From DATFRY01 sp035489015 (lineage in GTDB: Bacteria > Myxococcota_A > Polyangia > Haliangiales > Haliangiaceae): a stretch of DNA of 64,000 nt. The stretch is taken from positions 1 to 64,000 of the forward strand of contig DATHKR010000129.1 in assembly GCA_035489015.1 (NCBI GenBank). The letters are read 5' to 3'. The notes below the pieces were generated by a model. The model ran no database searches, had not been told where the DNA came from, and was given only the letters and a program-made list of their open reading frames with translations. This document shows, one piece after another, positions 49,184-57,258 of the stretch. A program made the translations under genes and the position numbers. Each line of letters begins with the position of its first letter. The stretch's first letter is position 1.

Positions 49184-49969
49184 TCAATCGCCGAGCGTGT
49201 CGGCGGAGAAGTCGGAGTCGGTGAAGGTCTTACCCAGAGACCGCACCTTCCAGATGACGCTGCTCTTCTTCCCGGTCTGTCGGTTGTCCATGTCGATGCG
49301 GTCGGCGCGCCACTTGTTGCCGTATTTCTTGAAGGACTTGAAGTTGCCGGTCTTGAACAGCGAGCCCTTCCGATCATAGAAGTCGATGCGCAGCGCGGTG
49401 AGGTACTCCTTGTCGATCCAGACCTGCTGCTTGGAGTAGCCGCTCTCCGGGTCGCGCGGGACGCGCTCCACGACCCACGTATCGCGAGGGCCGACCTTCT
49501 GGTCGCGCAGGTACTTGTACTTGAACTTGTCCACCCACCAGACGTTGACCAGGTCCTCGTAGGAGAACTCGCTGCCGACGAAGGAGCCGGTCCGGCCGCG
49601 CGCGCTGATGCGCTTCACCCGCTTGATGGACGGCAGGTAGAGCCACTGGTCGTCTTCCTTGTCGCGGTGGCTCCATGTGAGCAGACGTGTGTCCTTCTGG
49701 TCCGCTGGCCACACGATGGTGATGGTGGCCTGCTCGTCGCGGCCGTGTTCCCTCACCCGCCCGCGCATCCGGCGCGTCACGCGCTCGCCGTTGGCGCTGA
49801 CCAGCTCGAGCTCGAGCTCGTTTTCCTCGCCCTTGTAGCCGGTCCAGGCCTGATCGACCTTGGTCCCGATCGTCTGGCCCTTGTCCTCATCGGCGACGGC
49901 CGAGGAAGGGGCGAGCAGCAGAAGGGACGTTGCGCACGGAACCAGCGCAAGCGCTCGAGTCTTCGTCAT
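49184..49969 (-). CDS. Outer-membrane lipoprotein-sorting protein (LolA-like fold)
   Basis: 261 aa with a cleaved signal peptide (LALVPCATSLLLLAPSSAVA). The domain is the LolA-like sorting type often paired with RND/MMPL exporters: RLLTWSHRDKEDDQWLYLPS, KRVKRISARGRTGSFVGSEF and SYEDL. It likely shuttles a lipid or hydrophobic product across the periplasm. The MMPL gene of this window lies 21 kb away; a link is only a possibility. The next gene downstream on its strand is the lipase. Confidence 0.87.
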   Translation of the reverse strand: MTKTRALALVPCATSLLLLAPSSAVADEDKGQTIGTKVDQAWTGYKGEENELELELVSANGERVTRRMRGRVREHGRDEQATITIVWPADQKDTRLLTWSHRDKEDDQWLYLPSIKRVKRISARGRTGSFVGSEFSYEDLVNVWWVDKFKYKYLRDQKVGPRDTWVVERVPRDPESGYSKQQVWIDKEYLTALRIDFYDRKGSLFKTGNFKSFKKYGNKWRADRIDMDNRQTGKKSSVIWKVRSLGKTFTDSDFSADTLGD

Positions 49970-50009
49970 GTCGGATACCTCCTGGTCTGGGGGGTGTCGC
50001 TGGCGGATC

Positions 50010-51110
50010 TCACTGACCCTCGTCGGACGATGCGTCGGTCAGGAGGGATGGATCGAACAGACCGACGTCGGCGGCGAACTTGAGGCCGTTGGCGAAGCTC
50101 CAGTGCTGCTTCACCTTGCCGCCCGCGAGCTTGAGCAGCTCGAGCGTGTTGGCCTCCCACTTCTTCCCCTTGGTCCCCTTCGCGCCGCTCAGATCGTCGG
50201 ACAGCGTGCCGCTGGTGGTGAGCTCGACCACGACCCAGTCGCCGGCGGCCCACGCGTCGCGGCTGGTGATCGTGAAGCCCTTGCTGATCTCGACGTAGCT
50301 GCCGAGCCGGCCCTTCAGCTCCTCGACGCCGCGGTACGGCTTGCCCTCGGGCAGATAGCGGTAGAGCGCGTCGGGGGCGTACATGGCGAGCGCGCCGGCC
50401 ACGTCGCCCTTGCCCAGCGCCTCGAACCCGCCGCGCACGACCGCGAGGTTGGCCCGCTCGCCGTCGTCGTCCTTGGCGGTCGTGCGGATCGGGTCGGGCC
50501 ACGGCTTCTCCGAGCCGGTCGCGGTCTCGCTCTCGAGGACGCCGAGCTGGTGGAGCAGGGTCGACTGATCCATGTAGTTGCGCGTCTGCGTGATGCGACC
50601 GTCGGGGCCGAGCTCGCCGATCTCGCCCCAGAGGATGCTGATCGGCTTGCCGGTCGGCGGCAGCCCCAGCGAGGCGCCCTTGTGGGTGCCGGACAGCCGC
50701 GCCACCAGCGCCCACTTGCTTCCCCGGGTCAGCACGAGCGATCGCTCGGCCTTGAAGTCGGGGAAGGCGTTGCGAAACACGCCGGCCTGGACGACGGCGT
50801 CGTTGCGGGTATTCACCTTCTGGGGCGGAACGTTGTCCATGTAGGTGACGCTGGCGTTCTGGGCGTAGCACTCCAGATACGCGTCCTTGTCCCAGGACTC
50901 GAGCATCTTCCAGCAGCGATCCACCGCGGCGATGAGCTCGTCGCCCACGACCGCCTTGGCGGCGGCGGCGGGGGCGGGCGCGGCGGGCGCCGGGCGCTCC
51001 GGCGCGGCAGCCTCGTTGACCTTGGCCGGCTGGTCGGCGCGTTCGCGCTCCTTGCAGCCGCCGGCGAGCGCCACCGCGACCACGAGGAGTCCAGAGATTC
51101 GTTCTGTCAC
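50010..51110 (-). CDS. Lipoprotein with two SnoaL/NTF2-like domains
   Basis: 366 aa, lipobox AGGC, Pro/Ala linker (APERPAPAAPAPAAAAK), then two NTF2-like cones (first around IAAVDRCWKMLESWDKDAYL, second around VRGGFEALGKGDVAGALAMY). Such domains bind small hydrophobic ligands or act as isomerases; catalytic residues cannot be assigned. It starts 40 bp upstream of the LolA-like gene on the same strand, so both are probably one operon. Confidence 0.8.
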   Translation of the reverse strand: MTERISGLLVVAVALAGGCKERERADQPAKVNEAAAPERPAPAAPAPAAAAKAVVGDELIAAVDRCWKMLESWDKDAYLECYAQNASVTYMDNVPPQKVNTRNDAVVQAGVFRNAFPDFKAERSLVLTRGSKWALVARLSGTHKGASLGLPPTGKPISILWGEIGELGPDGRITQTRNYMDQSTLLHQLGVLESETATGSEKPWPDPIRTTAKDDDGERANLAVVRGGFEALGKGDVAGALAMYAPDALYRYLPEGKPYRGVEELKGRLGSYVEISKGFTITSRDAWAAGDWVVVELTTSGTLSDDLSGAKGTKGKKWEANTLELLKLAGGKVKQHWSFANGLKFAADVGLFDPSLLTDASSDEGQ

Positions 51111-51195
51111 GGCAGCTCCTTGGCGTTCCGCCGGTCACCCGGACGAGGTCGGCTTTCGAGTCTCACCCGAAATACCGGCACGCGTAAAGGCCGGC

Positions 51196-52989
51196 TCAGG
51201 GCGAGCCGGAGGGAGCGCTCGTCGTCCCGCGGTCTCCGCCGATCGGCTCGAGGCTCACGCTGATCGACGTGACGCGGTCGGTGACGCGGACGTGCTTGCT
51301 CCACACCTTGTAGCCGTGCTGGGTCGCGGTGACGAACACCGACTTGCCCGACACCTTGCCGCGGAACGGCGCTCGGCCCACGACGCTGCCGTCGATCGTG
51401 ATGATGGCGCCCGGCGGCTTCGACTCGATGGACAGCTGCCGGAGAGGCGCGGCGGACTCGATTCGAGCGAGGTCGGCGTCGATCTTGATCGGCTTGCCGG
51501 CCCGGGCTACCAGCTGCCTGGTGTACGGGCGGAAGCCGGGGTGCTGGATGGTGACGGTCAGCTCCTGGCACGGCACCGACACGTCGGCCAGGGGGCCGTC
51601 GGCGACGCGGTGTCCGTCGATGAGGACTCGCGCTGCCGCTGGCCGGGTGGTGATCGAGAGGACACAGTCGGCGTGCGCGGTCGAGGGCTGCGGAGCGGCC
51701 GCCGGCGTCGGCGCTGGCGTCGGCGCGGCGGGGGTGGGCGCCAATTCCGCCGCGGTGGGGGCTGGTGCGGCGGCGATGGGCGCGGACGCGGTGGGCGCGG
51801 GTGCGACAGGTGCCGCCGCGGTGGGCGCCGGCGCTGGCTGGAGCGGGGCGACCGGCGGCGCGACCGCGGGCGCGGCGGGCGCCGCGACCGTCGGTGCCGG
51901 AGCAGCGGCCACCTGCGTCGGCGCGCGGTCGCTCTGGTGGAACACGAGGTACCCGCCGAAGAAGCCGAGGCCGCTGGCCAGGAGCGCGGTCAACGCCTGA
52001 CCCGCCGCTCCGATCGAGACCAGGATCGGCGCGCGCTGGGCCTGCGGCGGCGGCGCTGGCGCCGGCACCGGCGCGGGGGTGTGCGCCGGCATGTACGTCG
52101 GGTGCGGCCCGGTCTCGTGGAACGGGAACGCGCCGGACTCGTGGGCGAACGGGAACGGCCCGGTCTCGTGGAACGAGTACGGCCCCATCTCCTGGAACGG
52201 GTAGGAGCCGGTCTCCTGATAGGGGTAAGGCCCCGTCTCGCGGAACGGAAACGGGCCGGTCACCGACACCGGGCGCTGCAGGAAGTCCCTCGATCGCGAA
52301 CCGGAGCCGATCGAGGGCGACGAGTGCGTCACCACCGACGAATGCCGCATCATCGGAGCCGACGGCAGGCGCACGAGCTCGGTGGACGGCGGCGGCTCGT
52401 CTCGCGGCGGTGGCACCATCGCCGCTGACCCGGGGGTGTAGAGCTCGTCCGAGGGGGCGCGGTGCGAGACGACGTCCTCGTGGATGACGCACTCGATGAG
52501 ATCGTCGAGCGCGTCGTCGGAGAGATCGCTCAGCGGATTGGCCGGCAGGATCGAGCCGTCGCCGGCCAGCCCCTCGAGCAGGGCGCTGCGCAGGGCGCCG
52601 TCCATGCCGGTGACAACCGTGTCCTCGTTGTCCTCGCGCTGGAACTTGTAGCCGAGCAGGCGGGTGTGAAACGCCATCGAGTCCGAGGTCAGCCGAAGCA
52701 TGCGGAACCGCAGGCCGATGGGCGAACCGGGCCCCGACAGCCGGGACGGGCTCTCGATGACCTGGCCCTCGCCGCGCAGGACGGCCCGGCCATCGCGCAG
52801 CTCGAGGGAGAACTGGCGGCGCAGACCGACCGTGAAGGCGCTGCGAGTGGCGATGAAGAGGATGTCGCCATCGATCAGCTGGGAGAAGGCCTGCGCGAGG
52901 TCGTCCTCCGAGTCGAAGCGGGTGCCAAAGCGGAGCAGGCCCTCCCGCGCAGACTCGTCGAGGCCCAGGTGCATGTCAGGCGTGGCCAT
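51196..52989 (-). CDS. PilZ-like / PEGA-domain membrane protein with octapeptide repeats
   Basis: 597 aa. Residues about 1-120 resemble the myxobacterial PilZ paralogue family (DILFIATRSAFTVGLRRQF; GSPIGLRFRMLRL), though the RxxxR c-di-GMP motif is not evident. Then an acidic/charged spacer, six octapeptide repeats of type FPFxETGP (52103-52255), one membrane helix (ILVSIGAAGQALTALLASGL), a long Ala/Pro stretch, and two PEGA-like modules near the C-terminus (TRPAAARVLIDGHRVADGPL; SKPPGAIITIDGSVVGRAPF). It links a cytoplasmic sensor to extracytoplasmic wall- or surface-binding modules. Confidence 0.78.
   Translation of the reverse strand: MATPDMHLGLDESAREGLLRFGTRFDSEDDLAQAFSQLIDGDILFIATRSAFTVGLRRQFSLELRDGRAVLRGEGQVIESPSRLSGPGSPIGLRFRMLRLTSDSMAFHTRLLGYKFQREDNEDTVVTGMDGALRSALLEGLAGDGSILPANPLSDLSDDALDDLIECVIHEDVVSHRAPSDELYTPGSAAMVPPPRDEPPPSTELVRLPSAPMMRHSSVVTHSSPSIGSGSRSRDFLQRPVSVTGPFPFRETGPYPYQETGSYPFQEMGPYSFHETGPFPFAHESGAFPFHETGPHPTYMPAHTPAPVPAPAPPPQAQRAPILVSIGAAGQALTALLASGLGFFGGYLVFHQSDRAPTQVAAAPAPTVAAPAAPAVAPPVAPLQPAPAPTAAAPVAPAPTASAPIAAAPAPTAAELAPTPAAPTPAPTPAAAPQPSTAHADCVLSITTRPAAARVLIDGHRVADGPLADVSVPCQELTVTIQHPGFRPYTRQLVARAGKPIKIDADLARIESAAPLRQLSIESKPPGAIITIDGSVVGRAPFRGKVSGKSVFVTATQHGYKVWSKHVRVTDRVTSISVSLEPIGGDRGTTSAPSGSP
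52103..52255. repeat. 24-bp coding repeats (FPFxETGP octapeptides)
   Basis: Six imperfect repeats read on the minus strand as FPFRETGP, YPYQETGS, YPFQEMGP, YSFHETGP, a nine-residue FPFAHESGA and FPFHETGP. They are strongly biased to aromatic-Pro-aromatic and Glu-Thr-Gly. Confidence 0.85.
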
Positions 52990-53033
52990 TCAGGTCACGC
53001 CTTTCCCTCGGAGAGGCTCGACGGCAAGCGGGC

Positions 53034-53063
53034 AGCATACTCGGTGGAACCAGTAGGTTTCAA
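53034..53063 (-). promoter_or_regulatory. Candidate promoter of the PilZ/PEGA gene
   Basis: Minus strand TTGAAA (53063-53058), 18-bp spacer, TATGCT (53039-53034), about 45 bp before the start codon. Same 18-bp architecture as the lipase, sensor and ompA promoters. Confidence 0.5.
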
Positions 53064-53111
53064 CACCCCCTCGAAAAGCTGGGCCGTCGAGGATAGCATC
53101 CGACCAGACGA

Positions 53112-54038
53112 TTGTTGCGTCCCCTCATCATCCTGCTCGTGTGCATGGCGCTCATCCAGCCCGCCATGGCCGCGCCCAATCGCCGGAGCGATCCGAAGCT
53201 CACGCGCGAGGCGCGCAAGCACAAGGCGGCCGGCATCGAGCAGCTGAAGCGGCGCCACCTGGGCCGCGCGATCGAGGAGCTCCAGATCGCCTACTCGCTG
53301 TCGCCCAACGACACCGACGTCATCTATCAGCTCGCCCGCGCGTACAACGCCAGGAAGGAGTACCCGCAGGCTCTCTACTATTACCGCCTGTACCGCGAGA
53401 AGGACCCGAGCGGAGCGCGGCGGCGGCGGGTGGGCGCGATCATCGAGGCGATCGTCGCCCTGCAGACCCCGGCCCCCGATGCGGAGCAAACCGCAGATTC
53501 GACCGCGTCCAGCGAGCCGGCGGAGACGCCGGTCGACAGCGGCTCACCGACCAGGCCGAGCGATCCGTCGTCGAAGATCGAAGGGCGTCGGCCGGCGGCC
53601 AGCGCGACCGAGACCACCGCCCCGCGCGAGGGCGCCACGGAGCCGTCGTCGTCGACGACGAGCTCGACCGAGACCGACGGCGAGGTCGGCCTCTCGAGCA
53701 GCGTCGACATCGATGAGGGGGATGAGGGACCGGGCAGCGGGAAGCGCCTGGCCGGGCTCGCGACCACGGCGCTCGGGGTGGCCGCGATCGGCGCCGGTCT
53801 CTACTACGCCTACACCGCCGACCAGACGGCCTCGAAGTGGGATGGCGACTCCAACCTGCATCTCGAGGGAACCGACGCGCGCCGCAACGGCATCATCCTG
53901 GCCGGCGCAGGCGGGGCGGCGGTAGCCACCGGCGTGATCGTGTACGTGCTCGGTCGCCTCGAGGGCTCTGCGTCGCGACATGTGGCAGTGGTTCCCATGT
54001 CGGGTGGTGGAGCGCTGTCGTTCCGCAGCGAGTTCTGA
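53112..54038 (+). CDS. Exported TPR-type protein
   Basis: About 308 aa from TTG at 53112 (a second TTG follows immediately). Signal peptide (LIILLVCMALIQPAMA), then two TPR units (HLGRAIEELQIAYSLSPNDT; VIYQLARAYNARKEYPQALY), a long Ser/Thr/Pro/Glu linker, and a pair of hydrophobic segments near the C-terminus (RLAGLATTALGVAAIGAGLY; GAGGAAVATGVIVYVLG). Typical of myxobacterial envelope scaffold proteins of unknown role. A TAGCAT hexamer 12 nt upstream suggests a nearly leaderless transcript. Confidence 0.7.
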   Translation: MLRPLIILLVCMALIQPAMAAPNRRSDPKLTREARKHKAAGIEQLKRRHLGRAIEELQIAYSLSPNDTDVIYQLARAYNARKEYPQALYYYRLYREKDPSGARRRRVGAIIEAIVALQTPAPDAEQTADSTASSEPAETPVDSGSPTRPSDPSSKIEGRRPAASATETTAPREGATEPSSSTTSSTETDGEVGLSSSVDIDEGDEGPGSGKRLAGLATTALGVAAIGAGLYYAYTADQTASKWDGDSNLHLEGTDARRNGIILAGAGGAAVATGVIVYVLGRLEGSASRHVAVVPMSGGGALSFRSEF

Positions 54039-54096
54039 TCGCGAACGCGCCGGCATGCGCGATCGTGATAAGGATCGTTTGTAACCGGAGGTACCG

Positions 54097-55152
54097 ATGA
54101 CGAAGAGCGCCGCCGAGCTCGACGCCCTGGCTCGGAAAATTTTCGACAGGCCGCATCCCGAGGACCCGCGAGATCAGATCCGCGCGCTCCAGGAGGTGGC
54201 CCCGCTGGCCGAAGAGCTCGCCACCTGCGCGTTCCGGGACCGGGACAAGACCGCCTGGCGCCTACTCCAGGAGGGACTGTTCGACCTGCCGCTGTTCCGG
54301 GTGAGCTCGGGCAAGACGGTCAAGTCGCGCCGACGGCCGATGATGCGCGGAGAGCTGCTGTCGACCGGCATCTGCGACATCGCGTGGGACATCGAGGAGC
54401 GCAACCTGCCGCGCCTGACCCCGCCGGAGCCGCTGACCGGGGAGAAGGCGGGCGAGTTCCTCGAGGCCGAGTTCCGCAAGCGCAGCGTGCAGAACCACCC
54501 GCTGTTCGAGTACCTGGCCACCGCCGAGATGAGCGAGGAGCAGGAGCGCACCGCGGTGCTCGCCTATCTGCAGAGCGTGATGGTGCGCATCCGGACCGTG
54601 CACCGATCGATCATGCTGGTCACCCTGCCGCTCGAGTTCCACGACGCGGTGACGCTGGGCAAGCTCGTCATCGACGAGCTCGGCCACGGCGATCTGGCCC
54701 GCGCGCACGCGCAGCTGACCGCGATCGACATCGAGGGCTGGGGCGGAAAGGTCGACTGGCACGCCCCCGTCGACTCGGTCGAGATGAAGGCGATGCTGAA
54801 CTGGAACCTCCGCACGGTGACCCACCCCGACGGGCTGTGGTCGTACTGCGGCATCTTCTGCATCGAGTGGAACTCGTACCTCGAGCTCAGGGCCGCGCTG
54901 CGGGCGCTGCGCCGGCGCGGGATCCCCGACTCGAAGATGGAGGTCCTGGTCGTGCACGGCGACGGCGATCCGTACGATCAGGATCAGCACGCCCTGCTGG
55001 TCCGCCAGGAGCTGGCCCGCCGCATCGAGAAGCCGGAGGACTGCGAGCTCGTCTACTCCGGGCTGGCGTACCACCAGAGCCTGTACCACGGCTTCTTCGA
55101 GGTGGAGTTCGCCAAGCTGCGCAGCTCGGTCGAGGCGGCCAGGAAGGGCTGA
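54097..55152 (+). CDS. Heme-oxygenase-like (HDO) fold protein, possible diiron enzyme (1)
   Basis: 351 aa, ATG at 54097 behind GGAGG. All-helical, with LVIDELGHGDLARAHAQL matching the E-x-G-x-G-(x)n-H motif and GIFCIEWNSYLE supplying a further Glu, as in the TenA/HDO superfamily. The third metal motif is not canonical (HGDGDPYDQDQH instead of Hx3Dx2H), so iron binding is uncertain. HDO enzymes do N-oxygenation, fragmentation or desaturation in natural-product pathways. It faces a second HDO protein six bases away. Confidence 0.7.
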   Translation: MTKSAAELDALARKIFDRPHPEDPRDQIRALQEVAPLAEELATCAFRDRDKTAWRLLQEGLFDLPLFRVSSGKTVKSRRRPMMRGELLSTGICDIAWDIEERNLPRLTPPEPLTGEKAGEFLEAEFRKRSVQNHPLFEYLATAEMSEEQERTAVLAYLQSVMVRIRTVHRSIMLVTLPLEFHDAVTLGKLVIDELGHGDLARAHAQLTAIDIEGWGGKVDWHAPVDSVEMKAMLNWNLRTVTHPDGLWSYCGIFCIEWNSYLELRAALRALRRRGIPDSKMEVLVVHGDGDPYDQDQHALLVRQELARRIEKPEDCELVYSGLAYHQSLYHGFFEVEFAKLRSSVEAARKG

Positions 55153-55158
55153 GGCCGA

Positions 55159-56163
55159 TCAGGCCGCGGCCGCCGACGCGATCCGGCCGCGGATCGCGTC
55201 GTACATCCGCCAGCGCAGGCGGAGCTGGATGACCGCACCCTCGAGCACGGCGGCGCGCTGGGCGGCCGTCGAGCACAGCGACTGGGTCGCCTCCAGCCAC
55301 TCGTCGGCGTGGTGCAGGTCGACAAAGGCGTGGGTGGTCCAGTACTCGATCGTGCGCTCGTCGAGGCCGCGCCTGGTGTTCATCGCGTGGTGGCGCTGGC
55401 ACTCCGGCGGCCAGTTGGCCTCCACGCCGTAGAAGCAGCCGAGCGCCGGCATCGGGTCGGCCAGGGTGCAGAGGCCGGTCCTCAGGTTGAGGAGCTCGGT
55501 CGATTCGAGCACCCAGTCGGGATCGGCGAGCACCTGCTCGGCGGAGTGACGGATGCCGAGGCTCTCGTAGAAGCGCAGGCGGAGGTCGTCGTGCTCGGCC
55601 GTGCTGGTCAGCTCGTCGCTCAGGTTCTCGAGCACCGCCCGCCGGGCGCCGCCGGTGGTGCGCTGGAACAGGCTGGCCAGCTGGAGCGAGAACCCCTGGC
55701 AGCTGCCGAACCAGTTCTTGGCCCAGATGCGATAGGCGGCGAGGCTGCCCGTGCGCTCGAGGTCGTCGAGCACCGGGTGGTTGTAGGCGCCCCACCGCGC
55801 CACCGCCTGGAGCAGCTGCTCGCGCAGCCCGGCCGCGTCGAGCTCGGCGTGATCGAGGTCCGCGGCCAGCTCGCGCCGCAGCCCGGCCAGCTTGGCCCGC
55901 ATGAGAGTGGTCCACACGACCGCGGCGGTCGGCTCGACCGGCGGCGCGAACCAGGTGTCGAGGTTGACGAAGTAGAGGATCGACTCGGCCCGCCAGCGGG
56001 CGTCGACGTCGCCGTCCCCGTAGGCGCGGCGGGCGAGGTCGGCGCTGGCGATCGCGGCCGACGACACCGCGCCGGCGTCGTCGCCGCTCGTGGTCGTCCA
56101 CGGCGAGCGGAGCTGCTTGCGCAGCTGGGATAGCTCGAGGGCGGGATCGGCTGGCGTCGACAT
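55159..56163 (-). CDS. Heme-oxygenase-like diiron (HDO) enzyme (2)
   Basis: 334 aa from ATG at 56163; an upstream ATG (56193) is possible. All-helical. Metal-binding pattern of iron-containing redox enzymes: LSDELTSTAEHDDLRLRF for the first Glu/His, an intermediate Glu in GVEANWPPECQRHH, and THAFVDLHHADEW giving Hx3Dx2H. Relatives include UndA, SznF-type and BesC-type enzymes. The specific reaction cannot be told. Its stop lies six bases from the convergent HDO gene, so they may be functional partners or diverged copies. Confidence 0.78.
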   Translation of the reverse strand: MSTPADPALELSQLRKQLRSPWTTTSGDDAGAVSSAAIASADLARRAYGDGDVDARWRAESILYFVNLDTWFAPPVEPTAAVVWTTLMRAKLAGLRRELAADLDHAELDAAGLREQLLQAVARWGAYNHPVLDDLERTGSLAAYRIWAKNWFGSCQGFSLQLASLFQRTTGGARRAVLENLSDELTSTAEHDDLRLRFYESLGIRHSAEQVLADPDWVLESTELLNLRTGLCTLADPMPALGCFYGVEANWPPECQRHHAMNTRRGLDERTIEYWTTHAFVDLHHADEWLEATQSLCSTAAQRAAVLEGAVIQLRLRWRMYDAIRGRIASAAAA

Positions 56164-56241
56164 CGTGCTCGCTTCGCGTCGGTGACTGGTCATCGTAGGA
56201 GAGCGCCGGTCGGCGCGCAATCGGAAGCCCCGAGGCCGGGG

Positions 56242-57258
56242 TCAGAGGAAGAGGCCGGTGGACAGAGTGCCGGTGATGTACCGATCCGTCGCACCGCTGA
56301 CCGCCGGGTTGTTCAGCATGCCGGTGCCGTTGAACTCCATCGAGTAGCGGGTGTAGTTGCCCTCGACCCGGAGGAAGACCAGCGCGAGCGGGCGGACCTC
56401 GAGAAACCCGCCCAGCTCCAGCCCCGCGACCCGCGCGTCGCCGTAGGTGTCCGCTGCGAGCAGGTCGCCGGCGGTGCCGACCACGATGTAGCGGGCCCGC
56501 GCGCACAGCGCCGCCCGCGGCGTCCCGATCGGGGCGCGCACGTCGGCGCCGATCGCGAGCGCCTGGTACTCGACGTCGGGGAAGTCGACCGAATCGTCCA
56601 GGATGCGGACCTCCTGCCGGAGATAACCGGCCGAGAGGCGGAAGCTGGGCTGGGTCTCGCTGGTGCCGACCGGGATCCGGTAGCCCAGCCCGACGTAGAG
56701 CTGGGACTCGCGCGAGAGCTCGTCGCCCTGGTCGGCGCGCGCGATCGTCCGGCCGTACTCGGCGAGCAGGCCGAGGTCGCCGAGCGCCCCGCTGCGCCCC
56801 TTCCAGGCGAACGGATGAACCGTCAGCGCGGAGCTGAGCCGCCAGCTGGTGCCGCTCCTGAACGGAGGCGGCGTGAGCCCGCCCATGCCGGGCGCGCTCT
56901 CGAAGTCGAGCTTGCGAGTGGACAGGCCCGCGCCGACCGCGAGATCCAGCCAGCTGAGGTCGCGCCGCTCCGCCGCGGTCACCTTCACATCCGGGCCGAC
57001 CACGCCGAAGTCGGCGTCGGTGAGCTCGTCGGCCCCCGCGCTGGCTCCGTCGGCCGGCGGCTCGGGCTCGGCAGCCGGCGGGGCAGGGGCGGTCGCCTGA
57101 TCCGCGGGCTGGTCGGGTTTCGCCTGGCCCGGCCTTGCCGCGCCCCCGGCCGGCTGCGCCGACGCGGCGGCGGGCGAACCGGGCTGGTCGGCGAGCGCGA
57201 CCGCGGGGATCGACGCGGCCAGGCCGACCAGGGCGCAGGCGGCGAGCCTCGAGCTCAA
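56242..57258 (-). CDS. Outer-membrane beta-barrel protein
   Basis: 338 aa from TTG at 57258, which follows GAGGAG and overlaps the preceding stop by four bases (TTGA). Signal peptide (LAACALVGLAASIPAVALA), Pro/Ala-rich periplasmic linker, then barrel strands (LYVGLGYRIPVGTSETQ; VFLRVEGNYTRYSMEF) and a C-terminal Phe-Leu. No family recognised. Co-expressed with the barrel gene upstream. Confidence 0.72.
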   Translation of the reverse strand: MSSRLAACALVGLAASIPAVALADQPGSPAAASAQPAGGAARPGQAKPDQPADQATAPAPPAAEPEPPADGASAGADELTDADFGVVGPDVKVTAAERRDLSWLDLAVGAGLSTRKLDFESAPGMGGLTPPPFRSGTSWRLSSALTVHPFAWKGRSGALGDLGLLAEYGRTIARADQGDELSRESQLYVGLGYRIPVGTSETQPSFRLSAGYLRQEVRILDDSVDFPDVEYQALAIGADVRAPIGTPRAALCARARYIVVGTAGDLLAADTYGDARVAGLELGGFLEVRPLALVFLRVEGNYTRYSMEFNGTGMLNNPAVSGATDRYITGTLSTGLFL

